Source: Paenarthrobacter nitroguajacolicus (GTDB taxonomy: Bacteria > Actinomycetota > Actinomycetes > Actinomycetales > Micrococcaceae). Taken from it: DNA of 64,000 nt. Shown one piece after another: positions 26,594-34,815 of the stretch. The stretch covers positions 19,695 through 83,694 of the forward strand of contig NZ_JAQPPK010000025.1 of the NCBI RefSeq assembly GCF_029952445.1, read 5' to 3'. The number at the start of each line of letters is the position of its first letter. The first letter of the stretch is position 1. The notes beneath the pieces were generated by a model, which worked only from the letters and a program-made list of their open reading frames with translations, had not been told where the DNA came from and made no database searches. Position numbers and translations under genes: made by a program.

Positions 26594-26636
26594 AAGCGAC
26601 GACGACGGCGGATGGGGACCGCCGTCGTCGTCGCTT
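26594..26636. terminator. 18-bp perfect stem terminator, shared by convergent genes
   Basis: 26594-26611 and 26619-26636 are exact reverse complements (AAGCGACGACGACGGCGG and partner) around a 7-nt loop. The hairpin sits between the convergent polyprenyl synthase and the Rv2175c-like gene and can act in both directions. Confidence 0.8.
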
Positions 26637-26671
26637 TAAGTCGTATTCACTTGGGAAATTGAGCGGCGCAA

Positions 26672-27025
26672 TTACCAGGCCAAGGACTGGGCGCGGCGCC
26701 TGATCTCCGTTTTGCGGCCCTCTCGCAGGGCATCGATGGGACGGCCACGCAGCGATTCATCGGGAGTAAACAGCCAGATGATCAGCTCTTCGTCGTTGTA
26801 GCCGGCATCGCTGAGGACCGCGACGGTCCCTTTCAAGCTGTCTACAACATGGCCATCTTGAATAAACAAGGCCGGGATCGAGCGGATATTCCGTTCTCCC
26901 TGCCTGATGGCGACCAGCGCACGCTCATCCAGAAGTCCGTGGACTTTGGTGATGGAAACTTCCAGCAGCTCGGCAACATCCGGAAGCGGCAACCACTCGG
27001 AAACAAGGCTTTCTACATTACTCAC
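26672..27025 (-). CDS. Rv2175c-family DNA-binding protein
   Basis: 117-aa protein with a winged helix-turn-helix of the kind seen in Rv2175c (LPLPDVAELLEVSITKVHGLLDERAL). The C-terminal domain has the family block LFTPDESLRGRPIDALREGRKTEIRRRAQSLAW. In Mycobacterium tuberculosis Rv2175c binds DNA and is phosphorylated by the adjacent kinase PknL. Here a PASTA kinase lies close by (28698), which supports the same pairing. It is divergent from the LysM gene across a 258-bp regulatory region. Regulated genes are unknown. Confidence 0.88.
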   Translation of the reverse strand: MSNVESLVSEWLPLPDVAELLEVSITKVHGLLDERALVAIRQGERNIRSIPALFIQDGHVVDSLKGTVAVLSDAGYNDEELIIWLFTPDESLRGRPIDALREGRKTEIRRRAQSLAW

Positions 27026-27128
27026 GGATCAAGGTTGCCATGCCGCCCCGCCCCTCGCCTAGCCGGGGCGTGAAAGGCGCACCGCAGATGCGCCCCCAAG
27101 TTGCAATTTGCATACCAACAAATGGCCT

Positions 27129-27156
27129 CAACAATCTTCCGTAGCAGGAATTGTTG
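27129..27156. promoter_or_regulatory. Inverted repeat CAACAAT-N14-ATTGTTG
   Basis: The 7-bp arms at 27129-27135 and 27150-27156 are exact reverse complements in the divergent region between the Rv2175c-like gene and the LysM gene. It could be an operator for either; low specificity. Confidence 0.35.
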
Positions 27157-27180
27157 TGCCAATTGAATAAGTATGAGAGA

Positions 27181-27249
27181 TTCACACTGATCACACTTGC
27201 ACCATTGATAACATCAGTAACATTGGCAACACTGACAACAGCGTTAACA
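27181..27249 (+). promoter_or_regulatory. Eight hexamers at an exact 9-bp period (MtrA-like array)
   Basis: Hexamers start at 27181, 27190, 27199, 27208, 27217, 27226, 27235 and 27244: TTCACA, ATCACA, GCACCA, ATAACA, GTAACA, GCAACA, ACAACA, TTAACA. Consensus (G/A)TAACA plus a 3-bp spacer. The array ends 35 bp before the LysM ATG. Direct repeats of GTAACA/GTCACA-type hexamers with 3-bp spacers are the known binding pattern of the response regulator MtrA, which controls wall hydrolase genes in actinobacteria. Assignment to MtrA is inference; the periodicity is directly visible. Confidence 0.7.
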
Positions 27250-27283
27250 ATCAACCCCCGCTGTTTGAGATGAGGACTCTTTC

Positions 27284-28621
27284 ATGACGACGCCCCGCTC
27301 GCCGAAACGAACCATGAGCATGCCCGTTATCGCGGCAACCACGGCCGCGCTTCCCGCTGTGGTTTTGTCGTCGCTTGCGTTGGCTCAACCATCCATCGCG
27401 GCGCCCGCCCCCCAACCGCGCAAGATTCCGGCCACGCTCGCTGCCGCAATGAAGGCACAAGCCGTCACTGCCGGCACGGTGATCCCCGCCCAGGCCGTTG
27501 CCGCGACACTTCCGGCGGCGCTCCGGCCCATGGCTCCCGCTGTTCCGGACAGCTATACGGTGGTTCGCGGCGATACCGTCAGCGCCATTGCACGCCGTTT
27601 CAACCTGGATACCGCCGCCGTACTCCAGCTGAACAAGCTGACTCCCACGTCGCTGATTTACCCCGGTCAGAGCATCAAGCTCACCGGCACTGCTCCTGCC
27701 GCGCCGGCACCCAGCGCTCCGGCACCATCCGGCTCCACGAGCAGCGCCACTGTCTACACGGTGGTCTCCGGGGATACCCTCGGCGGCATTGCAGCCAAGC
27801 ACGGAGTGCCCCTGTCCAGCATTTTCAGCTGGAACAACCTCAATGGGAGCTCCATCATCTATCCGGGGCAGAAGATCAAGGTCAGCGGCGGCTCGGCTCC
27901 TTCAACGCCTGCAACTCCGGCTCCCGCCCCGGCACCGGCACCGGCTCCCTTGGCAAGTACAGGTTCGTACACCATCAAGGCCGGTGACACCCTCAGCTCC
28001 ATCGCCTCGCGGCTCAAAGTGTCCCTGTCCGCGCTCATGTCGGCCAACAATGTGACCGCAACTACGGTCATCTACCCGGGCCAGAAGCTCACCATCCCGG
28101 GTGGCAGCCTGCAGCCGGCCGGGGAAACCACTCCCCTGGTGCCCAGCACTTTCCTTGGCTTCACCTATCCCCCGGCCGTGGTCAACTCGGCCAATGAAAA
28201 CAAGGCGCTCCTCAACGCGTCTCCTGTGCCGAGCCGCGCAGAAATGAAGACCATTGTTGCTGATACAGCGCGGCGCATGGGCGTCAGCCCGTCCCTGGCT
28301 CTGGCATTCGCGGAGCAGGAATCCGGTTTCGACCAGCGGGCGGTATCCCCCGCAAACGCCATTGGCACCATGCAGGTCATTCCGTCCTCCGGCCAGTGGG
28401 CCTCCGACCTGGTAGGCCGGAAGCTCAACCTGCTGGACCCTTACGACAATGCCACGGCGGGCGTGGCCATCATCCGCGCCTTGGTGGCCACCAGCAAAGA
28501 CCTGGATACTGCCATAGCCGGCTACTACCAAGGCCAGTATTCGGTGAGCAAGTACGGCATGTACGACGACACCAAGCGCTACGTCGAATCAATCAAGGCA
28601 CGCCAGCGTACGTTCGGCTAG
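27284..28621 (+). CDS. Secreted LysM/lytic transglycosylase-like protein
   Basis: Likely peptidoglycan-binding and -cleaving enzyme, exported. A signal peptide (hydrophobic from about residue 10 to 35, ending near SIAAPAP) is followed by three LysM repeats, each starting (S)YTVxxGDTxxxIA, near residues 90, 160 and 230. They are separated by Ala/Pro/Ser linkers. The C-terminal SLT-type domain (about residues 330-440) has the catalytic glutamate in AEQESGFDQRAVSP and NAIGTMQVIP. 445 aa. GAGGA precedes the ATG. It lies between the Rv2175c-like gene and the PASTA kinase, and upstream sits an MtrA-like array. Confidence 0.92.
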   Translation: MTTPRSPKRTMSMPVIAATTAALPAVVLSSLALAQPSIAAPAPQPRKIPATLAAAMKAQAVTAGTVIPAQAVAATLPAALRPMAPAVPDSYTVVRGDTVSAIARRFNLDTAAVLQLNKLTPTSLIYPGQSIKLTGTAPAAPAPSAPAPSGSTSSATVYTVVSGDTLGGIAAKHGVPLSSIFSWNNLNGSSIIYPGQKIKVSGGSAPSTPATPAPAPAPAPAPLASTGSYTIKAGDTLSSIASRLKVSLSALMSANNVTATTVIYPGQKLTIPGGSLQPAGETTPLVPSTFLGFTYPPAVVNSANENKALLNASPVPSRAEMKTIVADTARRMGVSPSLALAFAEQESGFDQRAVSPANAIGTMQVIPSSGQWASDLVGRKLNLLDPYDNATAGVAIIRALVATSKDLDTAIAGYYQGQYSVSKYGMYDDTKRYVESIKARQRTFG

Positions 28622-28637
28622 GCCCGTCCCGGCACCT

Positions 28638-28678
28638 CGGAAGGGGCCCGCATCCCACGGGGATTCGGGCCCCTTCCG
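28638..28678 (+). terminator. Terminator after the LysM gene
   Basis: CGGAAGGGGCCCG (28638-28650) pairs with CGGGCCCCTTCCG (28666-28678); the 15-nt loop itself contains ATCCC/GGGAT. It lies 17 bp after the stop codon and 20 bp before the kinase start, followed by a short T-rich stretch. Confidence 0.7.
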
Positions 28679-28697
28679 AAGTCTCGTTTAGGATCGT

Positions 28698-30752
28698 ATG
28701 GTGCAAGAACCAACGCAGGACCACCTCATCGGGACCACCGTGGACGGGCGCTACATGGTCCGTTCCCGCTTGGCGAAGGGTGGGATGTCCACCGTTTACC
28801 TGGCCACTGACAAGCGCTTGGAGCGCGACGTGGCCCTCAAGGTCCTGCACCCCCATCTGGCGAATGACCAAACGTTCCTGGAGCGTCTGAGCCGTGAAGC
28901 AAAAGCGGCAGCGAGCCTCTCCCACCCCCACGTCGTCGGAGTCCTGGACCAAGGCGAGGACGGGCACATCGCCTACCTCGTCATGGAGTACGTCAAAGGG
29001 CACACCCTCCGTGATGTCCTGCAGACCCAAGGCGCACTGCCACCGCGCCTCGCCCTGGCACTGATCGATCCCGTGATCGAAGGTTTGGCCGCGGCCCACG
29101 CGTCAGGCCTGATACACCGGGACATCAAACCTGAGAACGTCCTCATCGCGGACGATGGCCGGATCAAGGTCGGCGATTTTGGCTTGGCCAGGGCCATCTC
29201 CGCCAACACCAGCACCGGGGCTCTCATAGGAACGGTGGCGTATCTGGCTCCTGAACTCGTCCTGGGACAACCCGCCGACGCCCGGAGCGATATCTACTCA
29301 GCCGGAATCATGCTCTACGAAATGCTGACAGGCCGGCAACCGTACAGCGGCGAATCCCCCATCCAGGTGGCCTACAAGCATGTGAACGCCTCGGTTGGCC
29401 GCCCATCCGAGGCGGCTCCCGGGCTCGCCGAAGACCTGGACGAACTCGTCCAATGGTGCACTTCCGTTGATGCCGAGAACCGGCCCATCGACGGCACGGC
29501 CCTGCTGACAGAGCTGCGTCACATCCGCACAACGCTCACTGACGAGCAATTGGATCACCGTCAACAGCCGGCCACCACGAACTTCTCCCACGCTCCCACG
29601 GCAGCCATCGCGGCTTCCGGACCGGACGGCAACGCCACCGAGGCCATCGCAACCACGGCTTCGCCCACTGAGTTCATTTCCCAACAGCGCAACCCCACAA
29701 CCATCCTGGCCGCTGGTGGATCGTCGCTCCAGGCTCAGAGGGTCCCCTCGGATGCGGAAACACGTCCACCCGGAAAAAGGGACCTCAAGCGGCTCGAGCG
29801 GCAGCAGGCCAAGGACCGTGCCCGGGCGGCCGCCACTCCGGTCCGACCGCTCAGGGAAGGCAATCCCCGCCGTCGCGGCCTCATCTGGACTGTGGTGATC
29901 GTCATTCTTGCGCTGCTCGCGGCCACCGCGGGGTGGTTTTTCGGTATGGGGCCGGGATCACCCGGCACCGTCCCGGACGTCAAGAACAAGACAGTCGCCG
30001 AGGCCCAGCAGTTGCTCCGCACTGCGGGCTTCCAGTCCGAGCCCCAGGACGTTTTCGACGACGATATCCTGGCCGGACTTACTGTGGGCACCAAACCCGA
30101 GTCAGGCGCCGAAGTCCGGAAGTTCCAGCCCATCACGCTTTTCGTCTCCAAGGGAGCCCAGCTCTTCGCTCTCCCGGAGCTCACCGGTGGCACCCTGGAT
30201 GAGGCCAAGACTGCACTCAATTCAGCCCGGATGACACTTGGCAACGTCACAGAGGCCTTCGATGAGAAGGTCCCCGTTGGCGTTGTCATCGCGCAGGACC
30301 CCGCGAAGGGCACGGAAGTCCGGCACGGCACCCCCGTGGCCCTGGTGGTCTCCAAGGGCCCCCAGCCCATCCCTGTACCGGATGTGCGTGGGCTTGCACA
30401 GGACGCGGCGGTCAAGGCCATCCAGGATGCCGGGCTCAAGGCCGTGATCGCCCCCGAGACCGTCAACGACAAGAGCGTCCCCAAGGGATCGGTGGTCTCA
30501 CAGGCGCCGGCCAACGGCACGCTCATCAAGGGTGAGACGGTGACTTTGACAGTCTCGAAGGGACCAAAGATGGTCAAGGTCCCAAGCTACATCGGCAAGC
30601 AGGCAGCAGAAGCCAAGAGGGAGCTTGAGAAGCTGGGCTTCAAGGTAGAGATCAACAACATTCTTGGAGGGTTCTTCGGCAGCGTCCGGGACCAGAACCC
30701 CGCCAACGCCGAGGCTCCGGAAGGCTCGGTGGTTACGCTCACCGTGGTGTAA
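28698..30752 (+). CDS. PASTA-domain Ser/Thr protein kinase
   Basis: Membrane sensor kinase. N-terminal kinase domain (about residues 20-280) has the ATP lysine in VALKVL, HRDIKPEN, DFG, and the activation-loop GALIGTVAYLAPE. A 100-aa linker and one transmembrane helix follow (TVVIVILALLAATAGWFF, near residue 400). Then come four extracellular PASTA repeats, each ending in a VSKGPQP-like strand. PASTA domains bind lipid II or muropeptides. Neighbours match mycobacterial pknL (aroG on one side, the Rv2175c-like gene on the other), but mycobacterial PknL lacks PASTA repeats, so it may combine PknB-like sensing with PknL's position. Confidence 0.93.
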   Translation: MVQEPTQDHLIGTTVDGRYMVRSRLAKGGMSTVYLATDKRLERDVALKVLHPHLANDQTFLERLSREAKAAASLSHPHVVGVLDQGEDGHIAYLVMEYVKGHTLRDVLQTQGALPPRLALALIDPVIEGLAAAHASGLIHRDIKPENVLIADDGRIKVGDFGLARAISANTSTGALIGTVAYLAPELVLGQPADARSDIYSAGIMLYEMLTGRQPYSGESPIQVAYKHVNASVGRPSEAAPGLAEDLDELVQWCTSVDAENRPIDGTALLTELRHIRTTLTDEQLDHRQQPATTNFSHAPTAAIAASGPDGNATEAIATTASPTEFISQQRNPTTILAAGGSSLQAQRVPSDAETRPPGKRDLKRLERQQAKDRARAAATPVRPLREGNPRRRGLIWTVVIVILALLAATAGWFFGMGPGSPGTVPDVKNKTVAEAQQLLRTAGFQSEPQDVFDDDILAGLTVGTKPESGAEVRKFQPITLFVSKGAQLFALPELTGGTLDEAKTALNSARMTLGNVTEAFDEKVPVGVVIAQDPAKGTEVRHGTPVALVVSKGPQPIPVPDVRGLAQDAAVKAIQDAGLKAVIAPETVNDKSVPKGSVVSQAPANGTLIKGETVTLTVSKGPKMVKVPSYIGKQAAEAKRELEKLGFKVEINNILGGFFGSVRDQNPANAEAPEGSVVTLTVV

Positions 30753-30779
30753 GTCAGCGAAACACGCAGCAACCATAAA

Positions 30780-30809
30780 GGCGCGGCCCGGAGAACTCCG
30801 GGCCGCGCC
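30780..30809. terminator. GC-rich terminator between the kinase and aroG
   Basis: GGCGCGGCCCGGAG (30780-30793) pairs with CTCCGGGCCGCGCC (30796-30809), followed by TATCTTGTTG. It lies between convergent genes and probably serves both. Confidence 0.75.
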
Positions 30810-30837
30810 TATCTTGTTGTGGCTATATTATTGCCGG

Positions 30838-32241
30838 CTACCGCTTGGAAAGGGCCCCGGCCACCAGGAAGGCCATCTCCAGCGACTGCATGTGGTTAAG
30901 GCGGGGATCGCACACGGACTCGTAGCGATCCAGGAACGCGTCCTGGTCGATCGGGTCTGCGCCACCCAGGCATTCTGCGACGTCATCGCCGGTCATTTCC
31001 ACGTGCAGGCCGCCAGGGACAGTGCCCAGGGAGTGGTGCACTTCGAAGAAACCGCGGACCTCGTCAATGACGTCGTCGAAGTTGCGGGTCTTGTAGCCGT
31101 TGGGCGAGGTCACGGTGTTGCCGTGCATCGGGTCGGTCACCCACAGCACCTGCGCGCCGGATGCCGTGACGCGCTCGACGACGGCCGGCAGCTTTTCGCG
31201 GATGTTCCTGGCGCCCATGCGGGTGATGAACGTCAGACGCCCGGGTTCGCGGTTGGGGTCAAGCTTGTCGATGAGGCGCAGGGCGTCGTCGCCGCTGGTG
31301 GTGGGGCCAAGCTTGACGCCGATCGGGTTGCGTACCCGGGACAGGAAGTCCACGTGAGCGTGATCGAGTTCCCTGGTCCGCTCCCCGATCCACAGGAAGT
31401 GGGCGGAGGTGTCATACGGCAGGCCGGTGCGGGAGTCGATGCGCGTCAGGGCGCGCTCATAGTCCAGCAGGAGGGCCTCATGGCTGGCAAAGAATTCAAC
31501 ACGCTTCAGCGCCTCGAAATCCGCCCCGCAGGAATCCATGAACATAATGGCACGGTCGATGTCGCGGGCCAGCGACTCGTAGCGCGCGTGGGCCGGGTTC
31601 TCGGTGAATCCCTTGTTCCACTGGTGCACCAGGCGCAGATCCGCGAAGCCGCCCTGGGTGAACGCACGGATGAGATTAAGGGTGGAGGCGGAGGTGTGGT
31701 ACGCCTTCAACATCCGGCCTGCATCGTGGGCGCGGGACTCAGGGGTGAATTCGTAGCCGTTGACGATGTCGCCGCGGTAGGCCGGCAATGTCACGCCGTC
31801 GCGGGTCTCGTCATTGGAGGACCGCGGCTTGGCGAACTGCCCGGCCATCCGCCCCATTTTGATGACAGGCATCGCTGCACCGTAGGTGAGGACCACTGCC
31901 ATCTGGAGGATGGTTTTGACGCGGGCACTGATCTTGTCCGCCGTGGCAGCCTCGAAAGTTTCTGCGCAGTCGCCGCCCTGGAGCAGGAAGGCCTTGCCCT
32001 GGGCCGCGGCAGCCAGCCGCTCCCGGAGGACATCCACTTCGCCGGCGAAGACCAAGGGCGGCACGACGGAAAGTTCGTTGACCGAGGCCTTGAAGACATC
32101 AGCATCCGACCACGTTGGCTGCTGCGAAATCGGCAGGTCGCGCCAGGCGTCAAGCCCGGGATAGTTCGCGGCTCCGCTCTGGGCGGTGCTGGCGAGGGGA
32201 TCTACGGTGGAAGGTGCGGTGTTCGCGGTTAGCTCAGTCAC
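30838..32241 (-). CDS. aroG: Class II 3-deoxy-7-phosphoheptulonate synthase
   Basis: First shikimate-pathway enzyme, condensing PEP and erythrose 4-phosphate. Plant/actinobacterial class II hallmarks are visible: QQPTWSDADVF, LLQGGDCAETF with the metal cysteine, KMGRMAGQFAKPRSS, and WVTDPMHGNT near the C-terminus. 467 aa is normal. In mycobacteria the enzyme partners with chorismate mutase and is feedback controlled; that is not visible here. The location opposite the kinase is conserved in actinobacteria. Confidence 0.95.
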   Translation of the reverse strand: MTELTANTAPSTVDPLASTAQSGAANYPGLDAWRDLPISQQPTWSDADVFKASVNELSVVPPLVFAGEVDVLRERLAAAAQGKAFLLQGGDCAETFEAATADKISARVKTILQMAVVLTYGAAMPVIKMGRMAGQFAKPRSSNDETRDGVTLPAYRGDIVNGYEFTPESRAHDAGRMLKAYHTSASTLNLIRAFTQGGFADLRLVHQWNKGFTENPAHARYESLARDIDRAIMFMDSCGADFEALKRVEFFASHEALLLDYERALTRIDSRTGLPYDTSAHFLWIGERTRELDHAHVDFLSRVRNPIGVKLGPTTSGDDALRLIDKLDPNREPGRLTFITRMGARNIREKLPAVVERVTASGAQVLWVTDPMHGNTVTSPNGYKTRNFDDVIDEVRGFFEVHHSLGTVPGGLHVEMTGDDVAECLGGADPIDQDAFLDRYESVCDPRLNHMQSLEMAFLVAGALSKR

Positions 32242-32329
32242 CCTTCAAGAGTAGTAGCCTCCGGCAGGGTTGGGGCACTCGCGGCCGTAACTGATGCTGC
32301 CGTTCGCGTCACAGTCTTTCCTGCGCCCA

Positions 32330-33121
32330 TCAGCCTCCGGCGCGGGGGTCGTCCTTGTCCTCAACATCGGGTTCGTCCCTGTCCTCGGCGATGTCGTCCG
32401 CAGTTGCCTCAACCTCAACCTTATGAAGGGGCTCCGGACCTTTGCCGGCCAGCCGGGCTTTAACCACGGCGGCATATTCGTCCACGTATTCCTGGCCGGA
32501 GAGCCGCATCAGTTCATACATGATTTCGTCCGTCACAGCCCTCTGGATCGCGCGATCGTCTTCCATCCCGTAATAACGACTGAAGTCCAGGGGCTGTCCG
32601 AAGATGATGCCGATCCGGCGGATGCTCGGGAGCCTCTTGCCGATGGGCTGGACCTTCTCGGTTCCGATCATGGCAACCGGCACCACAGGTACGCGGGTCT
32701 GCAGGGCAAGGCGCGCTACCCCCACTTTGCCCCGATACAGCCTTGCGTCCGGGCTGCGCGTGCCCTCCGGGTAGATGCCCAAGAGGCCACCGGAGGTGAG
32801 CACATCCTTGCCTGCCTGGAGCGACATTTCGGAGGCAGCGCCTCCGGACCGGTCCATGGGGAGCTGGTTGCTCAGCCGGAAGAACAATGCAGTGAGGCGC
32901 CCTTTGAGCCCTTTCCCGGTGAAGTATTCGGACTTGGCCAGAAAGATCACGGGACGGCGGACCATCAGGGGCAGGAAAATGGAGTCCGAAAAAGACAGGT
33001 GGTTTGAGGCGAGGATTGCCGCGCCGTTTTCAGGAACATTGTCCAGGCCTTTGACCCAAGGACGGAACAGGAAGTTGAGGATAGGACCCAAAAAGATCCT
33101 CTTCATGACCCAATAGAACAC
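32330..33121 (-). CDS. 1-acyl-sn-glycerol-3-phosphate acyltransferase (PlsC family)
   Basis: Membrane-associated acyltransferase of phospholipid synthesis. The catalytic NHLSFSD (NHx4D) is near residue 44 and the substrate-binding YPEGTRSPD is near residue 135. The acidic C-terminal tail of about 40 residues is unusual but unconserved. I start at GTG 33121 (263 aa), which has AGAGG 6-7 bp upstream. The frame is open further but that part lacks homology. Position matches Rv2182c in mycobacteria. A second PlsC paralogue lies at 50747. Confidence 0.88.
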   Translation of the reverse strand: MFYWVMKRIFLGPILNFLFRPWVKGLDNVPENGAAILASNHLSFSDSIFLPLMVRRPVIFLAKSEYFTGKGLKGRLTALFFRLSNQLPMDRSGGAASEMSLQAGKDVLTSGGLLGIYPEGTRSPDARLYRGKVGVARLALQTRVPVVPVAMIGTEKVQPIGKRLPSIRRIGIIFGQPLDFSRYYGMEDDRAIQRAVTDEIMYELMRLSGQEYVDEYAAVVKARLAGKGPEPLHKVEVEATADDIAEDRDEPDVEDKDDPRAGG

Positions 33122-33220
33122 GTTTGTCCTCTCACGGCCGTTGGCAGCATGCTTCCGGCGACCCGGCCGGAACTCAACTGCAACCCTACTCCAGTGTGAA
33201 ATCTCCGGAACAGTGACACG

Positions 33221-34015
33221 ATGGAACGCATGACGGAACGCAACCCACCAGCAGCGACCGCTTTCCACTACCCAGGACACGGGCCAAATGCCTCCATTGG
33301 CGTGGCCATCTGCCATGGATTCACCGGCAGCCCATCGAGCATGCTCCCCTGGGCCGAGTACCTGGCTGCGCAAGGCTTCGCTGTCACAGTGCCTTTGCTC
33401 CCCGGTCATGGCACCAGTTGGCAGGATCTGGCGACAACCCGTTGGCAGGACTGGTACCGGACTTTCGAGCAGAGCTACCTGGAGCTGGCGGCTGAAACGG
33501 AGACCTGTTTCGTTGCCGGCCTGTCAATGGGAGGGGCCGTAGCCCTTCGCCTTGCCTCCCGCCATGACGTTCCGGGATTGGTCCTGGTCAACCCCGGACT
33601 GAGTTTCTATGATCGTCGCGTGAAGTACGTGGGGGCCCTGAAATATGTCATGCGGACCACTGAACCCATCGTCGAAGACACTCCTGCCCCTGTGCGTACC
33701 GAGGATGGCGACTACTCCAAGACACCCCTCAAGTCCGTGCATGAGCTCAAGAAGCTTTTCCGCTCTGCAACCCGGGGACTGCCACAGGTGAAGGCGCCCG
33801 CGCTTGTCTTCAAATCATCGGTTGACGGCGTTATTCCTCCAAGCTCGGTGGACACCATCCGCAGGCACATCGATTCTGCACGCCTGAAGGTGGTCTCCCT
33901 TCCGCACAGCGGCCATGTTGCCACCCTGGACGTTGACGCACCCACGATTTTCGAAGAATCCGCAGCATTTTTCCGCCAGTACGCCAATCACAGAGTAGCC
34001 TCGGAGTCATCATGA
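33221..34015 (+). CDS. Alpha/beta hydrolase (Est30-like carboxylesterase), first of a tandem pair
   Basis: Serine hydrolase of 264 aa. The oxyanion HGFTGSP (near residue 32), the nucleophile elbow GLSMGG (near residue 102), the acidic residue in SSVDGVIPP, and the histidine in SGHVATLD complete the triad. The closest family is thermostable carboxylesterase/monoacylglycerol lipase. No signal peptide, so probably cytoplasmic. It overlaps the next hydrolase by 4 bp and shares most motifs with it. The substrate is unknown; linkage to a PlsC gene and an acyl-CoA synthetase suggests lipid esters. Confidence 0.85.
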   Translation: MERMTERNPPAATAFHYPGHGPNASIGVAICHGFTGSPSSMLPWAEYLAAQGFAVTVPLLPGHGTSWQDLATTRWQDWYRTFEQSYLELAAETETCFVAGLSMGGAVALRLASRHDVPGLVLVNPGLSFYDRRVKYVGALKYVMRTTEPIVEDTPAPVRTEDGDYSKTPLKSVHELKKLFRSATRGLPQVKAPALVFKSSVDGVIPPSSVDTIRRHIDSARLKVVSLPHSGHVATLDVDAPTIFEESAAFFRQYANHRVASESS

Positions 34016-34815
34016 AAATGCTCCCGGATTTCTCCCCGTTCCTCAGCAGCTGGAGCGGAACTGGACCCCGCGTCGGGGTCGTCATGTCGCACGGATTCAC
34101 CGGGAGCCCGCACAGCGTCAGGCCCTGGGCTGAGCATCTTGCAGCTTCCGGATATGCCGTCAGGCTGCCGCTGCTCCCCGGCCACGGCACCACCTGGCAG
34201 GACATGGCGAAGAGATCATGGCAGGAATGGCATCGCGCAGTGGATGATGCCTATCTTGAATTGGCCGCGGAATGCGACTACGTCTTTGCGGCCGGCTTGT
34301 CCATGGGCGGCACCCTGGCGTTACGGATTGCTGCCACGCGACCCGTCGCAGGGACGGTGGTGGTCAACCCAGGGCTTGTTCTGGACGATCCACGCGCCGT
34401 CATTGTCGCCGCGCTTAAGTACGTGGTGAAAACGACTCCGGCGATCGCCAATGACATCCTCAAACCGGACCAGGACGAAGGCGCTTACGCTCGAACCCCC
34501 GTCGCCGCAGCCCACGAGCTGAAGAAGATGTACAAAAACACCGCTGCGATACTGCCTCGCATCAGCACACCTGTGCGTGTCTACAAGTCAACAGTGGACA
34601 ACGTCATTTCGAATGCCAGCCTCGATTTCCTCCGCTCACGCGTACAGGCCCCGGTGGAGGTCAGCTACCTCCACAACAGCCACCATGTGGCCACCCTCGA
34701 CAACGACGCACCCGAAATCTTCTCCGGTACGGTCGACTTCATTCAACAGACCGTAGCCTCCTTGGCAGGACACGGGCCCTTCCCCCTAAAGGACACAGCC
34801 CATGAACAGGCCTGA
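34012..34815 (+). CDS. Alpha/beta hydrolase, second of a tandem pair
   Basis: 267-aa paralogue of the preceding gene, with HGFTGSPHSVRPWAEHLA, GLSMGG, an acid in STVDNVIS and HHVATLD all in matching places. The pair almost certainly arose by tandem duplication. It starts inside the stop of the first gene (ATGA), so both are made from one transcript. It overlaps the following small gene by 14 bp. Substrate unknown; differences around the lid region (residues 120-180) could give the two different specificities. Confidence 0.85.
   Translation: MKMLPDFSPFLSSWSGTGPRVGVVMSHGFTGSPHSVRPWAEHLAASGYAVRLPLLPGHGTTWQDMAKRSWQEWHRAVDDAYLELAAECDYVFAAGLSMGGTLALRIAATRPVAGTVVVNPGLVLDDPRAVIVAALKYVVKTTPAIANDILKPDQDEGAYARTPVAAAHELKKMYKNTAAILPRISTPVRVYKSTVDNVISNASLDFLRSRVQAPVEVSYLHNSHHVATLDNDAPEIFSGTVDFIQQTVASLAGHGPFPLKDTAHEQA

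Noticed and set aside
27181..27249. CRISPR-like repeat array
   Set aside because: Units are only 6 bp with 3-bp spacers and there are no cas genes; a protein-binding array explains it better.
27018..27254. 78-codon minus-strand frame over the 9-bp repeat array
   Set aside because: The valine-rich periodic product is a by-product of a DNA repeat whose 9-bp period keeps frame; no ribosome site or homology.
27026..27283. ydaO (c-di-AMP) riboswitch before the LysM gene
   Set aside because: Such riboswitches precede many actinobacterial LysM/Rpf genes, but the conserved core and pseudo-symmetric helices are absent; the region is a simple direct-repeat array.
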